From Acinetobacter sp. ANC 4173 (GTDB lineage Bacteria; Pseudomonadota; Gammaproteobacteria; Pseudomonadales; Moraxellaceae): a stretch of DNA of 64,000 nucleotides. The DNA lies in contig NZ_SJOF01000010.1 of assembly GCF_004331255.1 (NCBI RefSeq), positions 22,561 to 86,560 on the forward strand, read 5' to 3'. Both the position numbers and the translations under genes were made by a program. The notes under the pieces are model-generated. The model saw only the letters and a program-made list of their open reading frames with translations, had not been told where the DNA came from and ran no database searches. Numbering within the stretch: position 1 is the stretch's first letter; the number at the start of each line of letters is the position of its first letter. Of the stretch, positions 18,572 to 27,962 are shown in pieces.

Positions 18572-19714
18572 TTATTTTAGTTTTGGGTCTAATGCATCAC
18601 GTAATGCATCGGTAAACATGGAAAATGCCGTGACCAAGACCGCCATCGCGACGGAAGCTGCCGCCAATTGCCACCATTTACCTAAAATCAATTCGCTTTG
18701 TGCCTCATTCAACATACTGCCCCATGACACCACACCCACGGGCACACCAAAACCCAAGAAGCTGAGAATAACTTCGGACTTAATAAACGCCACCACAAGA
18801 ATCGAGATTTGCACCAAAGCGATATGACTGACATTCGGGAAAATATGGACAAACATGCGTCTAAAATGACTGACCCCAATGGCTTTGGCAGCCAGTACAT
18901 ACTCACGCGAGGTATGTTTCATATATTCGGCACGAATGAGTCGATAGACACCCGTCCAACCCGTTAAACCAAGAATCAATACAATCGAGACGATGCCTTT
19001 TTGCTGTAGTACCGCTGCAATCGCTAAAATCAGCAACAAATAGGGAATAGAAGTGAAGATGTTATAAAACCAGTTAAAGATATCATCGACCCAACCACCA
19101 AAGTAACCCGAAATTGCCCCGAGTACCGTGCCAATCACCACCGCCAATAAGGCAGCAACCACACCGACAATAATGGATGTTTCTGCCCCTTTAATGGTTT
19201 TTTGCAAGATATCCTGTCCCCATTTGTCCGCGCCAAAAGGAAGGGTGTGTTTTAATTCAGCCTGTTGATCGAGCAAATGCCCATCCAATTGCTGATCTAT
19301 CGCTTTCATGTCCTCCGCCAATGGATCAACCACGCCGTAATAATCTATCGCGCCACCAGTACTTTGTTCTTTGGCAATTTCGGCATTCAGTTCATGAATC
19401 ACATCTTTTAAAGGATCAACGGGATTTTCAGGCAAAGCCTGCGGTTGAGTAACGACTTTTTCGGTTGTATCAAGGACAGAATCTGCCCCCATAAAGGTGG
19501 GTGGCGCATAGCTGACAGCGACTTCTTTATTCCAGTTCGAAGCAATTACCCCTGTCATGGACAGCAATAACATCACGAAATAACCCAGCACCACAAACAA
19601 CGAGATCATGGCAATACGATCTGCCTTTAAGCGACGCATAGCCAGTTGCCAAAGTCCAGAAGATACGGTGTCTGTGTTATCCAGTGCTTTTCTTTTAAAT
19701 ATCACACTTAACAT
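18572..19714 (-). CDS. Oligopeptide ABC transporter permease (OppC/YejE type)
   Basis: Inner-membrane permease, 380 residues. One N-terminal helix (about 33-57) is followed by a long periplasmic stretch of about 100 residues, then a five-helix permease core with the EAA loop (EYVLAAKAIGVSHFRRMFVHIFPN). The long loop, rich in acidic residues and glutamine, is larger than in E. coli OppC and resembles YejE-like permeases. It is 7 bp after the first permease gene. Confidence 0.92.
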   Translation of the reverse strand: MLSVIFKRKALDNTDTVSSGLWQLAMRRLKADRIAMISLFVVLGYFVMLLLSMTGVIASNWNKEVAVSYAPPTFMGADSVLDTTEKVVTQPQALPENPVDPLKDVIHELNAEIAKEQSTGGAIDYYGVVDPLAEDMKAIDQQLDGHLLDQQAELKHTLPFGADKWGQDILQKTIKGAETSIIVGVVAALLAVVIGTVLGAISGYFGGWVDDIFNWFYNIFTSIPYLLLILAIAAVLQQKGIVSIVLILGLTGWTGVYRLIRAEYMKHTSREYVLAAKAIGVSHFRRMFVHIFPNVSHIALVQISILVVAFIKSEVILSFLGFGVPVGVVSWGSMLNEAQSELILGKWWQLAAASVAMAVLVTAFSMFTDALRDALDPKLK

Positions 19715-19721
19715 AGTTCAC

Positions 19722-20660
19722 CTACTTCAACTGTACGCGAGGATCGACCAATTTATACACCAGATCGGCAATCAGGTTAAAAATCATGGTGGCTGCTGCC
19801 ACATAAACCGTGATGGCTTTAATCACAGGAAAATCACTGCGTTCGACCGCAATAATGACTTCCCGCCCAATGCCCGGAATACCAAAAAAGCGCTCAATCA
19901 AAAATGCCCCAATCAACAATGCAGGTAAGGTCGCCATAACATCGGTAATAATCGGGATAGAGGCATTCCGTAGTACATGCACGCCAAGAATACGACGTTC
20001 TCCGACCCCTTTGGCACGTGCTGTGCGCACATAGTCCTGATTCACTTCATCGAGAACAAAACTGCGGTAGAGTCTTAAGGTCGGTGCAATACTGACCACC
20101 AGCATGATTAAAATCGGCAGTAAGGCGTATTTAAATAGGTTTTCACTAAAACGATCACTCCAACCTTGCACGGGGAACCAACTCAGTTGATAAGAAAATA
20201 CATACTGAAAAACAATGATATACACCAAAATACTGATCGACATGCCAATGGTACACATCATCATGACCATACGATCCGTTAGAGTGCCACGCACCGCAGA
20301 AACCGCCAATGCCAAAATAATCGAGATCACAGTTTGTAAAATCGTGAGTGGAATGAGTAAGGTCAGCGATGGACCTAAACGTGTGGTAATAATTTGTGAA
20401 ACAGACTCCCCCGTACTCCAGCTGAGTCCATAATCAAAGGTTAAAATCTGTTTGATGAAAATCCACAACTGTACATAGTAGGGTTGATCGACTCCCAACT
20501 GTTGGCGAATATTTTCAATCTGTTCTGGATTGGACATTTTGCTTGCCAGAATATAAGCAGGATCTCCCCCCACCCAGTTAAACAGAAAGAAAATTAGCAG
20601 TACAACTCCGAGCATGGTCGGAATCATTTGCCATAGGCGACGTATGATATATGCCAGCAT
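19722..20660 (-). CDS. Oligopeptide ABC transporter permease (OppB/DppB/YejB type)
   Basis: Inner-membrane permease, 312 residues, N-terminus MLAYIIRRLWQMIPTMLGVV as in OppB-like proteins. It has six predicted helices and the EAA motif QDYVRTARAKGVGERRILGVHVLRN. It lies 11 bp after the M3 peptidase gene and 7 bp before the second permease, which supports one transcript. Substrate is taken as oligopeptides from family and from the embedded peptidase. Confidence 0.93.
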   Translation of the reverse strand: MLAYIIRRLWQMIPTMLGVVLLIFFLFNWVGGDPAYILASKMSNPEQIENIRQQLGVDQPYYVQLWIFIKQILTFDYGLSWSTGESVSQIITTRLGPSLTLLIPLTILQTVISIILALAVSAVRGTLTDRMVMMMCTIGMSISILVYIIVFQYVFSYQLSWFPVQGWSDRFSENLFKYALLPILIMLVVSIAPTLRLYRSFVLDEVNQDYVRTARAKGVGERRILGVHVLRNASIPIITDVMATLPALLIGAFLIERFFGIPGIGREVIIAVERSDFPVIKAITVYVAAATMIFNLIADLVYKLVDPRVQLK

Positions 20661-20671
20661 CTTGGTGCCCC

Positions 20672-22690
20672 CTATTTAACCCGTTGACCTGTAATTTCAT
20701 CGAAAAAGGCTTTGTTATCGGGTTTACGCCCCAAGAAATCTTTCACCAAGTCTTCCGCGGGTTTCTGGCCGCCTTGAGATAAAATGGTTTGGCGATAACG
20801 TTGTCCCACTTCTGGATTATTCAAATTCTTGCCAAAAGCCGAAAGCATGTCTAAAGCAAGTACTTCAGACCACATATAGCCGTAATAACCCACTTGATAG
20901 CCGCCCATGATGTGCCCAAATTGCCCAGGGAATTCTGTGTTGGGTACATAGCCCAATGCCGTTGCACCTTCCATTTTCTTCCAGACATCTAAGGGCTGCA
21001 CCTTCAAAGCATTATTGCCATGTAGTGCCATATCATATTGGGCATACAAAGTTTGACGGGCATAATGCAAGCCACGACCATAACTGTGTACTGCATTCAG
21101 TTTGGCAATCAACTTATCATCGACTCGTGGACATGCAGGTTGGCAATAATCTGCCACTTTCGATAATGTTTCTTTACGTCTTGCCCATTCCTCATACATT
21201 TGCGAAGGGGCTTCAACAAAATCACGTTCTACCGATGTGCCTGATTGGGCTGAATAGCGGGTAGTCGACAAAATGCCATGCAATGCATGTCCAAACTCGT
21301 GCACAAAGGTTTCCAGTTCATCACTATTTAAGCCTTTGCGGTTAAAGTTAGTAACTAATGCTGAAATCGGTTTACGTCCCGTTAAGCTGCTACCCCCATA
21401 TACCCCCCATACCGCGGCATGTCCGTATTTGCCTTCACGTGGGAATTTATCGACATATAGCCCACCCAAAAGCTGTCCTGTTTTCTGATCGGTCACATCG
21501 TAATATTCAACTTCGTTTTGCCAGACATCGACTTTGGCAGGTTTAAATTCAATACCATAGAGATTGGATGAAATGGCAAATAACCAGTCCTGTGCTGCTT
21601 GAGTTGGGAAATACTCGCGCATTTTTTCTTGGTCGATCTGATACTTGGCTTTACGCAGCTTTTCACTCCAATATGCCTCACTCCAACGCTCTATTTTGGC
21701 TTGCGCTAAGGGGATATTTAAGGTTTTGGCTTGAAACTCACGCAGTGTGTCCACTTCTTTTTGCTCTAACGGCGCAACCGTTGCATGCACCTCTGACAGA
21801 AACTTGTTTACCGTTTCAGGCGTTTCTGCCATACGTTTATGTAGCGCCCACTCTGCATAACTGGATTTACCAAACAATTGTGCCAATTCATAACGCAAGT
21901 CCATGGCTTGTTTCAGCAAGATCAAATTACGCTCACCCCCACGGCGAGTATAGGCAATTTGATAACGCTTGCGTGCCGCATCGTTGTCTGCCAATTCCAT
22001 GAAAGGACGATATTCGGGATATTCAAAACCGAGTAAATAATTGCCTTGGTCATTTTTCTTTAAGGCATCGATATAGCTTTGCGGTAATCCTGTTAATTCG
22101 GCAGGTGTAAACTCTAGCTTTTGCGGATTATCACGCACATTACGCGCATATTCCTGCTCAATCTTGGCCAGTTCTGCCAAAATCACTTTTAAACGTACTT
22201 GCTTTTCGGCACTTAACTGAATCCCTGTTTTTTCAAAATCATTGAGTAAATCTTGCCGAAACTTGCTATCAATCGCATCCTTGGCTTGAGTGTTTTTAAT
22301 TTGTTGATACAGTTTTGGATTTTGATAAATATCGGTTTGGAACTGACTAATCTTGATTTCACAATCTTCTGCCGCTTTACGCAGTGCCGCATCTGGAGAA
22401 ACATTGCTATATAAGCCAATGGGGCCATAAAAATCTTCAAACGAGGCAAAAATACGATCCCATTCCGCCAATACAGGCGCAGCATTGTTCTGTGCCGTCA
22501 TCGGCTTGGCTTCAAAATGCTTGAGCTGCTGTTGAATGTCCTGAATTTTGGCATCACACAAGGCAGGAATATCTTGGGCTTGAAATTGCGGCAAGGTCTG
22601 ACGCGTGGAAGAGTCTGCAAAAGTGAACTGCTGTACCGCAAAAGTCAAAACACTGAGTGCGGTCAATTTGAAGGTTGGGTGATTCATCAT
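20672..22690 (-). CDS. Secreted M3-family zinc metallopeptidase in the opp operon
   Basis: A 672-residue M3 (thimet oligopeptidase/Dcp-like) peptidase. The zinc motif HEFGH is in ETFVHEFGHALHG at about residue 465. An N-terminal hydrophobic segment ending FTFA is a likely Sec signal, so the enzyme probably acts in the periplasm, unlike cytosolic OpdA. Two CxxxC-like cysteines (YCQPAC) could form a disulfide, which fits export. Its place between the binding proteins and permeases implies that peptides are trimmed before import. Peptide specificity is unknown. Confidence 0.9.
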   Translation of the reverse strand: MMNHPTFKLTALSVLTFAVQQFTFADSSTRQTLPQFQAQDIPALCDAKIQDIQQQLKHFEAKPMTAQNNAAPVLAEWDRIFASFEDFYGPIGLYSNVSPDAALRKAAEDCEIKISQFQTDIYQNPKLYQQIKNTQAKDAIDSKFRQDLLNDFEKTGIQLSAEKQVRLKVILAELAKIEQEYARNVRDNPQKLEFTPAELTGLPQSYIDALKKNDQGNYLLGFEYPEYRPFMELADNDAARKRYQIAYTRRGGERNLILLKQAMDLRYELAQLFGKSSYAEWALHKRMAETPETVNKFLSEVHATVAPLEQKEVDTLREFQAKTLNIPLAQAKIERWSEAYWSEKLRKAKYQIDQEKMREYFPTQAAQDWLFAISSNLYGIEFKPAKVDVWQNEVEYYDVTDQKTGQLLGGLYVDKFPREGKYGHAAVWGVYGGSSLTGRKPISALVTNFNRKGLNSDELETFVHEFGHALHGILSTTRYSAQSGTSVERDFVEAPSQMYEEWARRKETLSKVADYCQPACPRVDDKLIAKLNAVHSYGRGLHYARQTLYAQYDMALHGNNALKVQPLDVWKKMEGATALGYVPNTEFPGQFGHIMGGYQVGYYGYMWSEVLALDMLSAFGKNLNNPEVGQRYRQTILSQGGQKPAEDLVKDFLGRKPDNKAFFDEITGQRVK

Positions 22691-22711
22691 TACTCCAGTT
22701 TTATTTAATTT

Positions 22712-24520
22712 CTATTTCTTCATGTCAATATCGATGTACATCCATTCCGCAGGCAAAATCGGATGCTTTTTAAAACCAATCACGCGGGGCTGTGCCAAGA
22801 CATTGCGATAACGCGCACCAATAATTTGTACGGGCATATACACTTCGAGCAAGCGTGACATTTTCCGATACAATGCATCTCGTTCTGCACTGGGTGGCAT
22901 TCTCTGGCTTTGCTCATATAAGCGGTCATATTCAGGAATTTTCACGCAAGCATTGTTGGTCACGTTGATATTTTTGCCATAGAACAACTGCATAAAGTTG
23001 TCGGCATCTGGATAATCGGCAATCCAAGCCGAACTTTTAAACATGGTTTTACATTGCTTTTCCAACTTGAGTGCTTCGGCAAATGGCAAGGACTGGGTAC
23101 TCATTTTAATTTTGATACTATCCAGCGTTTTCTTCCAAAATTCTGCCTGTTGTTGACTTCGTGCACTATTACCCGAGATGGTCATATTAATTTGCAAAGG
23201 TTTACCATTCGGCAAAGTGCGCCAACCATCTGCACCGACTTTATAGTGATAGCGGTCTAACAGTAGATTGGCGGCTTTAACCGAATAAGGAATACTGCTT
23301 TTATAGTTAGGATCATAGCCCACCACGCCATTTGGGATCGGGGCTTGTAGGCGTTGTGCATCGCCTTTTTGTAAAATAGTAATGTAGTTATCGGCCGAAA
23401 AGGCCATCGCCATGGCACGACGTAAGGCGATTTTGTCTTTACTCATGCCGCCCACCACAGGGTTTTGCATGTTCCAATAATGGTAATCAATCGAAGGGTC
23501 AATAATCCGCGACAGGTGTACGCCTTTTTTTGCCAATTCTGGTTTGAGTTTGCCATTTTGCAAAGCTTGAACGGTTAATTCTCCATCCAAAGCAAATAAA
23601 TCAATCTCATCTTTTATAAAAGATAACCAACGTGATTGCCCTTCTTCCATCACCTGAATATCAATCACGCCAATTTGTGGCATTTTTTTGCCTTGCATGG
23701 CTTTGACGATTTTCTGGTCTTCTGCCGTAGAAGCCTTAAAGTTCCAGACAAAACTACGAAAATCAGGATTGGCTTTCAAAATAATGCGGGAACCAGGCGT
23801 CCAGCGAGTCAGCAGATACGGCCCCGTCCCGACAGGATGCCCCATCACAAAACCTGCTTTATCTCGATACTTTTCAATCACTTCACGTGCCACAGCTCCC
23901 GCAGGTTGATGTGCCAGCAACATCGGAAAGTTTTGATCAGGACTGGTTAAACGTATCACCAAGGTATATCGGTCAGGCGTTTGCAAACCTGCAACAGCTT
24001 GATCGTAGTTAAACTTGCCTGTTTTAGCCACCTGCTTCAACACGGCATCCATCCCTAAAATACGTCCATCCAATAACCAACTGTTCGGAGAACGTAAGTT
24101 CGGATCAAGTAGGCGTTTAAAGGTATACACATAATCTGCCGAGGTCAGTTCACGCTTTTTGCCCTTAAAGATCGGATCTGCGGCAAAATAAATGCCCTTT
24201 TGAATGTGGATGGTATAGGTCAAACCATCGGCACTGACTTCGGGTAAGGCTGCTGCGGTACGCGGTACTAGCTTTGCTGGTGATGCCAAATAATCGTAGG
24301 TAAATAAAGTTTCAAAGATTGAACCGTTGACATGTGCCGAATACAAATCATGTACGCCTGCGGGGTCAAAACCCGTTTCAGCCACAGGGAACACATAACG
24401 TAAGATTTTGTGTGGGTCGGCAGGGCTTTGTGCCAATAAACTCATAGAGCTTGTGATTAAAAGACCAACCGCCAATACCCCTTTGAGCCAATACTGATTT
24501 TTTTTATTCAACTGTTTCAT
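22712..24520 (-). CDS. Periplasmic oligopeptide-binding protein, second copy
   Basis: An SBP_bac_5 (OppA/DppA) family solute-binding protein, 602 residues. A signal peptide (hydrophobic core VLAVGLLITSSMSLLA) precedes the mature domain; RALPEV-type and SADNYITILQKGDAQRL-type segments and WIADYPDADNFMQLFYG near the C-terminus are family typical. It is 13 bp after the other binding protein and clearly related to it along its whole length, indicating an old tandem duplication. The two may capture different peptides for the same permease. Confidence 0.92.
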   Translation of the reverse strand: MKQLNKKNQYWLKGVLAVGLLITSSMSLLAQSPADPHKILRYVFPVAETGFDPAGVHDLYSAHVNGSIFETLFTYDYLASPAKLVPRTAAALPEVSADGLTYTIHIQKGIYFAADPIFKGKKRELTSADYVYTFKRLLDPNLRSPNSWLLDGRILGMDAVLKQVAKTGKFNYDQAVAGLQTPDRYTLVIRLTSPDQNFPMLLAHQPAGAVAREVIEKYRDKAGFVMGHPVGTGPYLLTRWTPGSRIILKANPDFRSFVWNFKASTAEDQKIVKAMQGKKMPQIGVIDIQVMEEGQSRWLSFIKDEIDLFALDGELTVQALQNGKLKPELAKKGVHLSRIIDPSIDYHYWNMQNPVVGGMSKDKIALRRAMAMAFSADNYITILQKGDAQRLQAPIPNGVVGYDPNYKSSIPYSVKAANLLLDRYHYKVGADGWRTLPNGKPLQINMTISGNSARSQQQAEFWKKTLDSIKIKMSTQSLPFAEALKLEKQCKTMFKSSAWIADYPDADNFMQLFYGKNINVTNNACVKIPEYDRLYEQSQRMPPSAERDALYRKMSRLLEVYMPVQIIGARYRNVLAQPRVIGFKKHPILPAEWMYIDIDMKK

Positions 24521-24533
24521 TCTTCGTCCAAAC

Positions 24534-26315
24534 TTATTTATTTTTTACAGGCTGTATATCCAGATATTGCCAGTTGCTATTCATCATCGGATGGGCTTTA
24601 AAACCCTGAACCTGTGGATGCAGCAGCCAGTTGCGAATACGGCTACTATGAATAATCCATGGATTATCCGCTTCGATTTGACGGCTTAATTTTTCATAAT
24701 ACGGTAAGCGTTGCTGTGGTGGTAAACCTAACATTTGCTGATACAACGCATCATAACTTTTGGATTGATAACAACTTAAATTGCCCTGTGCTGAATTCGG
24801 CCCATACAACAACTGCGCAAAATTTTCCCCTTCTGGATAATCGGCAATCCACGCTCCTCCCCACAGCATATATTTACATTGCGTTGCTGCTTTTAAGTTA
24901 TCGGCAAAATTACTCACTTGAAAATCAACGCGAATGCCTATTGCATCCAGATTCTTTTTCCACAGTTCAGATTGCACCACGGAACTGGAACTGTTTTCCG
25001 TCATAAACTTTAAAGTGAGTGCTTTGCCACTGGGTAAAGTCCGATAACCATCTGTACCTTTTTTATAGCCAAAACGATCCAGTAGTTTGTTGGCCAAGAC
25101 AGGGTTATAGCCGAGGCTGCTGCGGTATTTTGGATTAAAGCCCTGCACACCGTCTGGAACCAACATTTCCGATCTTACCGCCTGTCCCTTATAGAGTTGT
25201 TTAATCGCTTCGTCTTGGTTAAACGACAAAGTGATGGCACGACGTAAGGCAATTTTATCTAGACTGAATCCACCAACAATGGGGTCTTTCATATTGAACA
25301 TGGTGTAGGTAATTTCGGGGTCTTTATTGGGGTAGTGCTGAATCCCTTGCTTGACCAATTCAGGTTTGAGTCTCTGACCATCCAGTGCTTGCGGCACAGC
25401 ATTTGAGGTTAATTTGTCGAAATCGAGCTGTCCTGTTTTAAATGCCAGCCAGCGCGATTGTTCTTCTTCAATAATACTGACCTCGACTTTACCAATTTGC
25501 GGCATCTGTTTGCCTGACATTTCGTGTACCAATCGGTTATCCCAAGCACTACCTGTCGATTTGAAATTCCAGACAAAACCACGGTAATACGGGTTGGCGG
25601 TCAATTCAATTCTGCTACGCGGAACATACTTGCTCAGTTGATATGGCCCAGTCCCAACCGGATGCTGTGCAATACGATCAGCATAATATTCAACCACTTC
25701 GCGTGCTGTGGCGCCAAAAGTGACATATGCCAAAATGTATTGAAAATTATAATCAGGACGGGTCAGGGTAATTTGCAAAGTATAGGGATCAAGCGCTTTT
25801 AAACCTGCAATTGGAGCATCATAATTAAACTTTCCCGTTTTCTTGGCCAGAGCATTGGCTTGATTGCCCCCCACAATTTTTCCATCAATGAATGAATAGG
25901 TGGTCGAACGGTTTTTCGGGTCTAAAATACGCTGAATGCTGTAAATATAATCTTGTGCTTTGAGTTCACGACGCTGCACCTTAAACGCGGGATCGGGAGA
26001 AAAATAAATTCCTGGCTTAATCTTAAAGGTATAAACCTTGCCATTTTGCTCAATACGCGGCAAAGTCTGTACCGTATTCGGCACCAACTGTACAGGACGG
26101 GCTAAATAATCGTATTTCAACAAAGGTTCAAAAATAACCTCAGCGATTTTTCCACTGTAAAAATTGTAGGTTTTGACCATATCAAAACCATCATCAGGCG
26201 CTTCTATCGCCACGTGTAAAATCTTGTTGGACTGTGCCGCAGCATTGGCTTGCAGCATACAGCCCGATGAAATCAACAGGGTTAACATGGCTATTCTTAA
26301 TTTTTTGGCTTCCAA
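24534..26315 (-). CDS. Periplasmic oligopeptide-binding protein, first copy (TTG start)
   Basis: First gene of the peptide operon, 593 residues, SBP_bac_5 family. The best start is TTG at 26313-26315, because AGGAAAGG sits six bases upstream; the next in-frame ATG (26288) has no ribosome site. A signal peptide ending near ANAAA follows. Family motif AWIADYPEGENFAQLLYG is close to that in the second copy. The promoter should lie in 26316-26430, just beside the dead transposase fragment. Confidence 0.9.
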   Translation of the reverse strand: MEAKKLRIAMLTLLISSGCMLQANAAAQSNKILHVAIEAPDDGFDMVKTYNFYSGKIAEVIFEPLLKYDYLARPVQLVPNTVQTLPRIEQNGKVYTFKIKPGIYFSPDPAFKVQRRELKAQDYIYSIQRILDPKNRSTTYSFIDGKIVGGNQANALAKKTGKFNYDAPIAGLKALDPYTLQITLTRPDYNFQYILAYVTFGATAREVVEYYADRIAQHPVGTGPYQLSKYVPRSRIELTANPYYRGFVWNFKSTGSAWDNRLVHEMSGKQMPQIGKVEVSIIEEEQSRWLAFKTGQLDFDKLTSNAVPQALDGQRLKPELVKQGIQHYPNKDPEITYTMFNMKDPIVGGFSLDKIALRRAITLSFNQDEAIKQLYKGQAVRSEMLVPDGVQGFNPKYRSSLGYNPVLANKLLDRFGYKKGTDGYRTLPSGKALTLKFMTENSSSSVVQSELWKKNLDAIGIRVDFQVSNFADNLKAATQCKYMLWGGAWIADYPEGENFAQLLYGPNSAQGNLSCYQSKSYDALYQQMLGLPPQQRLPYYEKLSRQIEADNPWIIHSSRIRNWLLHPQVQGFKAHPMMNSNWQYLDIQPVKNK

Positions 26316-26436
26316 TTTTTACCTTTCCTGTGCTACTCGCTTAAGCGCTGCGTCATGCATTGTTTTTAAACTGATGTGTTTATTGTTATTCATGTTCCAT
26401 TTAAGCAAATTCTTTGTCATTCGTCCTCAGCTTAAA

Positions 26437-26829
26437 TCATGAATCTACAAAATTGAATTGGGTTCCCATTCAAATCTACGGCCAAATGAATTTTAGAACT
26501 GTTCCACCAATACTTTTAGACATGGCCTGATCCTTGAGCCCTGTGGCTTGTTGATGAGCATGAGTAGCATCAATAAATACGTATTTTAGGTCTGTACATT
26601 CTAATAATAACTTAAATATTTTGAATAGCTTACTATCTTTAAACCAACGAGTGAATCGTTTAAAGGTCGTTTTAGATTTACCAAAAGATGCGGGTAAATC
26701 TCGCTAAGGACAGCTCGTTCTAATACTATAAAAAATTGCTTCGATAAAACGTCTCAGATTATGTTTAAGATAGATACCAAAATTGTGGACAGTAGATTTC
26801 AGCTTTAACCCATATTGATCGGTCAGCAT
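26437..26829 (-). pseudogene. IS5-family transposase fragment, broken
   Basis: Reading the minus strand from ATG 26829 gives MLTDQYGLKLKSTVHNF and later SFGKSKTTFKRFTRWF and YVFIDATHAHQQATG, the N-terminal half of an IS5-type transposase. The frame has an amber stop (cta at 26704-26706) where WRDLP-type sequence normally has tryptophan. A one-base loss near 26491-26502 moves the rest (KIHLAVDLNGNPIQF) to another frame. The catalytic C-terminal half is missing, so the element is dead. No second terminal repeat was found. Confidence 0.8.
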
Positions 26830-26845
26830 GGGTTGATGCGTAGCG

Positions 26846-26884
26846 AGAAGTAAATTTGGTTTATCGATTGAATTTTACTTTCTC
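26846..26884. repeat. Imperfect inverted repeat at the edge of the IS remnant
   Basis: GAGAAGTAAA (from 26845) is matched by TTTTACTTTCTC (about 26873-26884), an imperfect palindrome around an AT-rich centre. It sits between the transposase start and the exbD fragment and may be the remains of one IS end. The partner end was not located. Confidence 0.4.
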
Positions 26885-26900
26885 ACTTTTTGCACTGTAA

Positions 26901-27226
26901 ATGTCAACAGCACCTAGATTTTTAGCTCACTCTTCTTCATACAACATTAATTTGCCAAATGCTGCGCTACCACCACAGAACGATGAAAAACCACCTGAAA
27001 TCATCAATTTCAAGTTAGATGCACAAGGTCAGATTTTCTGGAATGATCAGCCTATAGCAAATAAGCAGGCTTTAGAAAGCTTATTTATGACAGTGGCTAA
27101 AAAGTCTGAACAACAAACTACAGCCTGACCGCATGACTAAATACAAACAAGTGGCTATGGGTCATGGCGATGGTACAACGCCTGAATATCAGCAAAATTG
27201 GCATTGAAAGCAACGCTTCACTTTAA
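26901..27226 (+). pseudogene. Truncated, frameshifted ExbD-like biopolymer transport protein
   Basis: The open part (26901-27128) reads STAPRFLAHSSSYNINLPNA then DAQGQIFWNDQPI, matching the periplasmic domain of ExbD just after its membrane helix; the helix and cytoplasmic start are absent. After the stop, a second frame reads DRMTKYKQVAM and a third reads MAMVQRLNISKIGIES to a stop at 27224-27226, the normal ExbD C-terminus. So there is a 5' truncation at the IS remnant, a small internal loss near 27122, and a one-base gain near 27163. No exbB or tonB is adjacent. It is not expected to be functional. Confidence 0.75.
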
Positions 27227-27234
27227 TCTTGTCG

Positions 27235-27277
27235 AAAAAAAATCCGCATTTTGTGCTATGTGAAATACGGATTTTTT
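27235..27277. terminator. Intrinsic terminator between the exbD remnant and bioD
   Basis: AAAAAATCCG and CGGATTTTTT arms with one internal mismatch, and T-rich tails on both strands. It can end plus-strand transcription from the exbD remnant and minus-strand transcription of the bio operon. Confidence 0.75.
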
Positions 27278-27320
27278 ATCTTTGAGCGATGACATCCTAA
27301 AACGGAGTAATTGCAATCGT

Positions 27321-27962
27321 TTACAACACAGGAATATCAATCCATAACGCATCAGGGAAATGCTTGGCTAAATAAGCTTTCAGATATTCAGAAGTATCTT
27401 TGGAAATTAATGGATCTTGTGATTCATCATTTAAGTTATAGGCCAAAGCATATAAAGACAAACCACGTGCTTTTAATGCTTCCAAGCTCAATAAAGTATG
27501 GTTAATACTGCCCAAACGTCCAGAACTGACCAAAATTACCGGGAACTTTTTCTGTTCTAGATAATCAATTGTCAGTAATTCTGTGGTGAGCGGTACCATT
27601 AAACCACCTGCTCCTTCTAGTAGTACCACCTCAAATTTTTCTGCCAATTGCTGGGTTGCAGCTTCAATTTTGGCAAAATCAATGTCACGACCATCCAGTT
27701 TGGTGGCTAAATGTGGTGACGCAGGATAGGTAAAAATTTCAGGCATGGTCAGTTTACTTTCATCTTCTGGCAACCAGCCTGTAGCCATAATTTCACGGTG
27801 TTGTTGAATATCTTCAGAGACATCGACATTACCCGTTTGAATCAGTTTTTGGGTAATGACATGCTGACCTTGTTCATTCCATAACTTCGCCAGATATCCT
27901 GTGGTATAGGTCTTGCCAATGCCTGTATCAATCCCACTGATAAAATAGATGTCTGCGCTCAT
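27321..27962 (-). CDS. bioD: Dethiobiotin synthetase
   Basis: ATP-dependent carboxylation of diaminopelargonate to dethiobiotin, the penultimate biotin step. 213 residues from ATG 27960-27962; the frame is open further upstream, but this ATG has GGAG upstream and begins the conserved SADIYFISGIDTGIGKT. P-loop GIDTGIGKTYTTGYLA and LEGAGGLMVPL are diagnostic. The start overlaps the bioC stop (ATGA). Last gene of the bio operon. Confidence 0.95.
   Translation of the reverse strand: MSADIYFISGIDTGIGKTYTTGYLAKLWNEQGQHVITQKLIQTGNVDVSEDIQQHREIMATGWLPEDESKLTMPEIFTYPASPHLATKLDGRDIDFAKIEAATQQLAEKFEVVLLEGAGGLMVPLTTELLTIDYLEQKKFPVILVSSGRLGSINHTLLSLEALKARGLSLYALAYNLNDESQDPLISKDTSEYLKAYLAKHFPDALWIDIPVL

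Noticed and set aside
21568..22002. 144-residue plus-strand frame opposite the M3 peptidase
   Set aside because: The minus strand carries a clear full-length peptidase with active-site motif; the opposite frame has no recognisable features.
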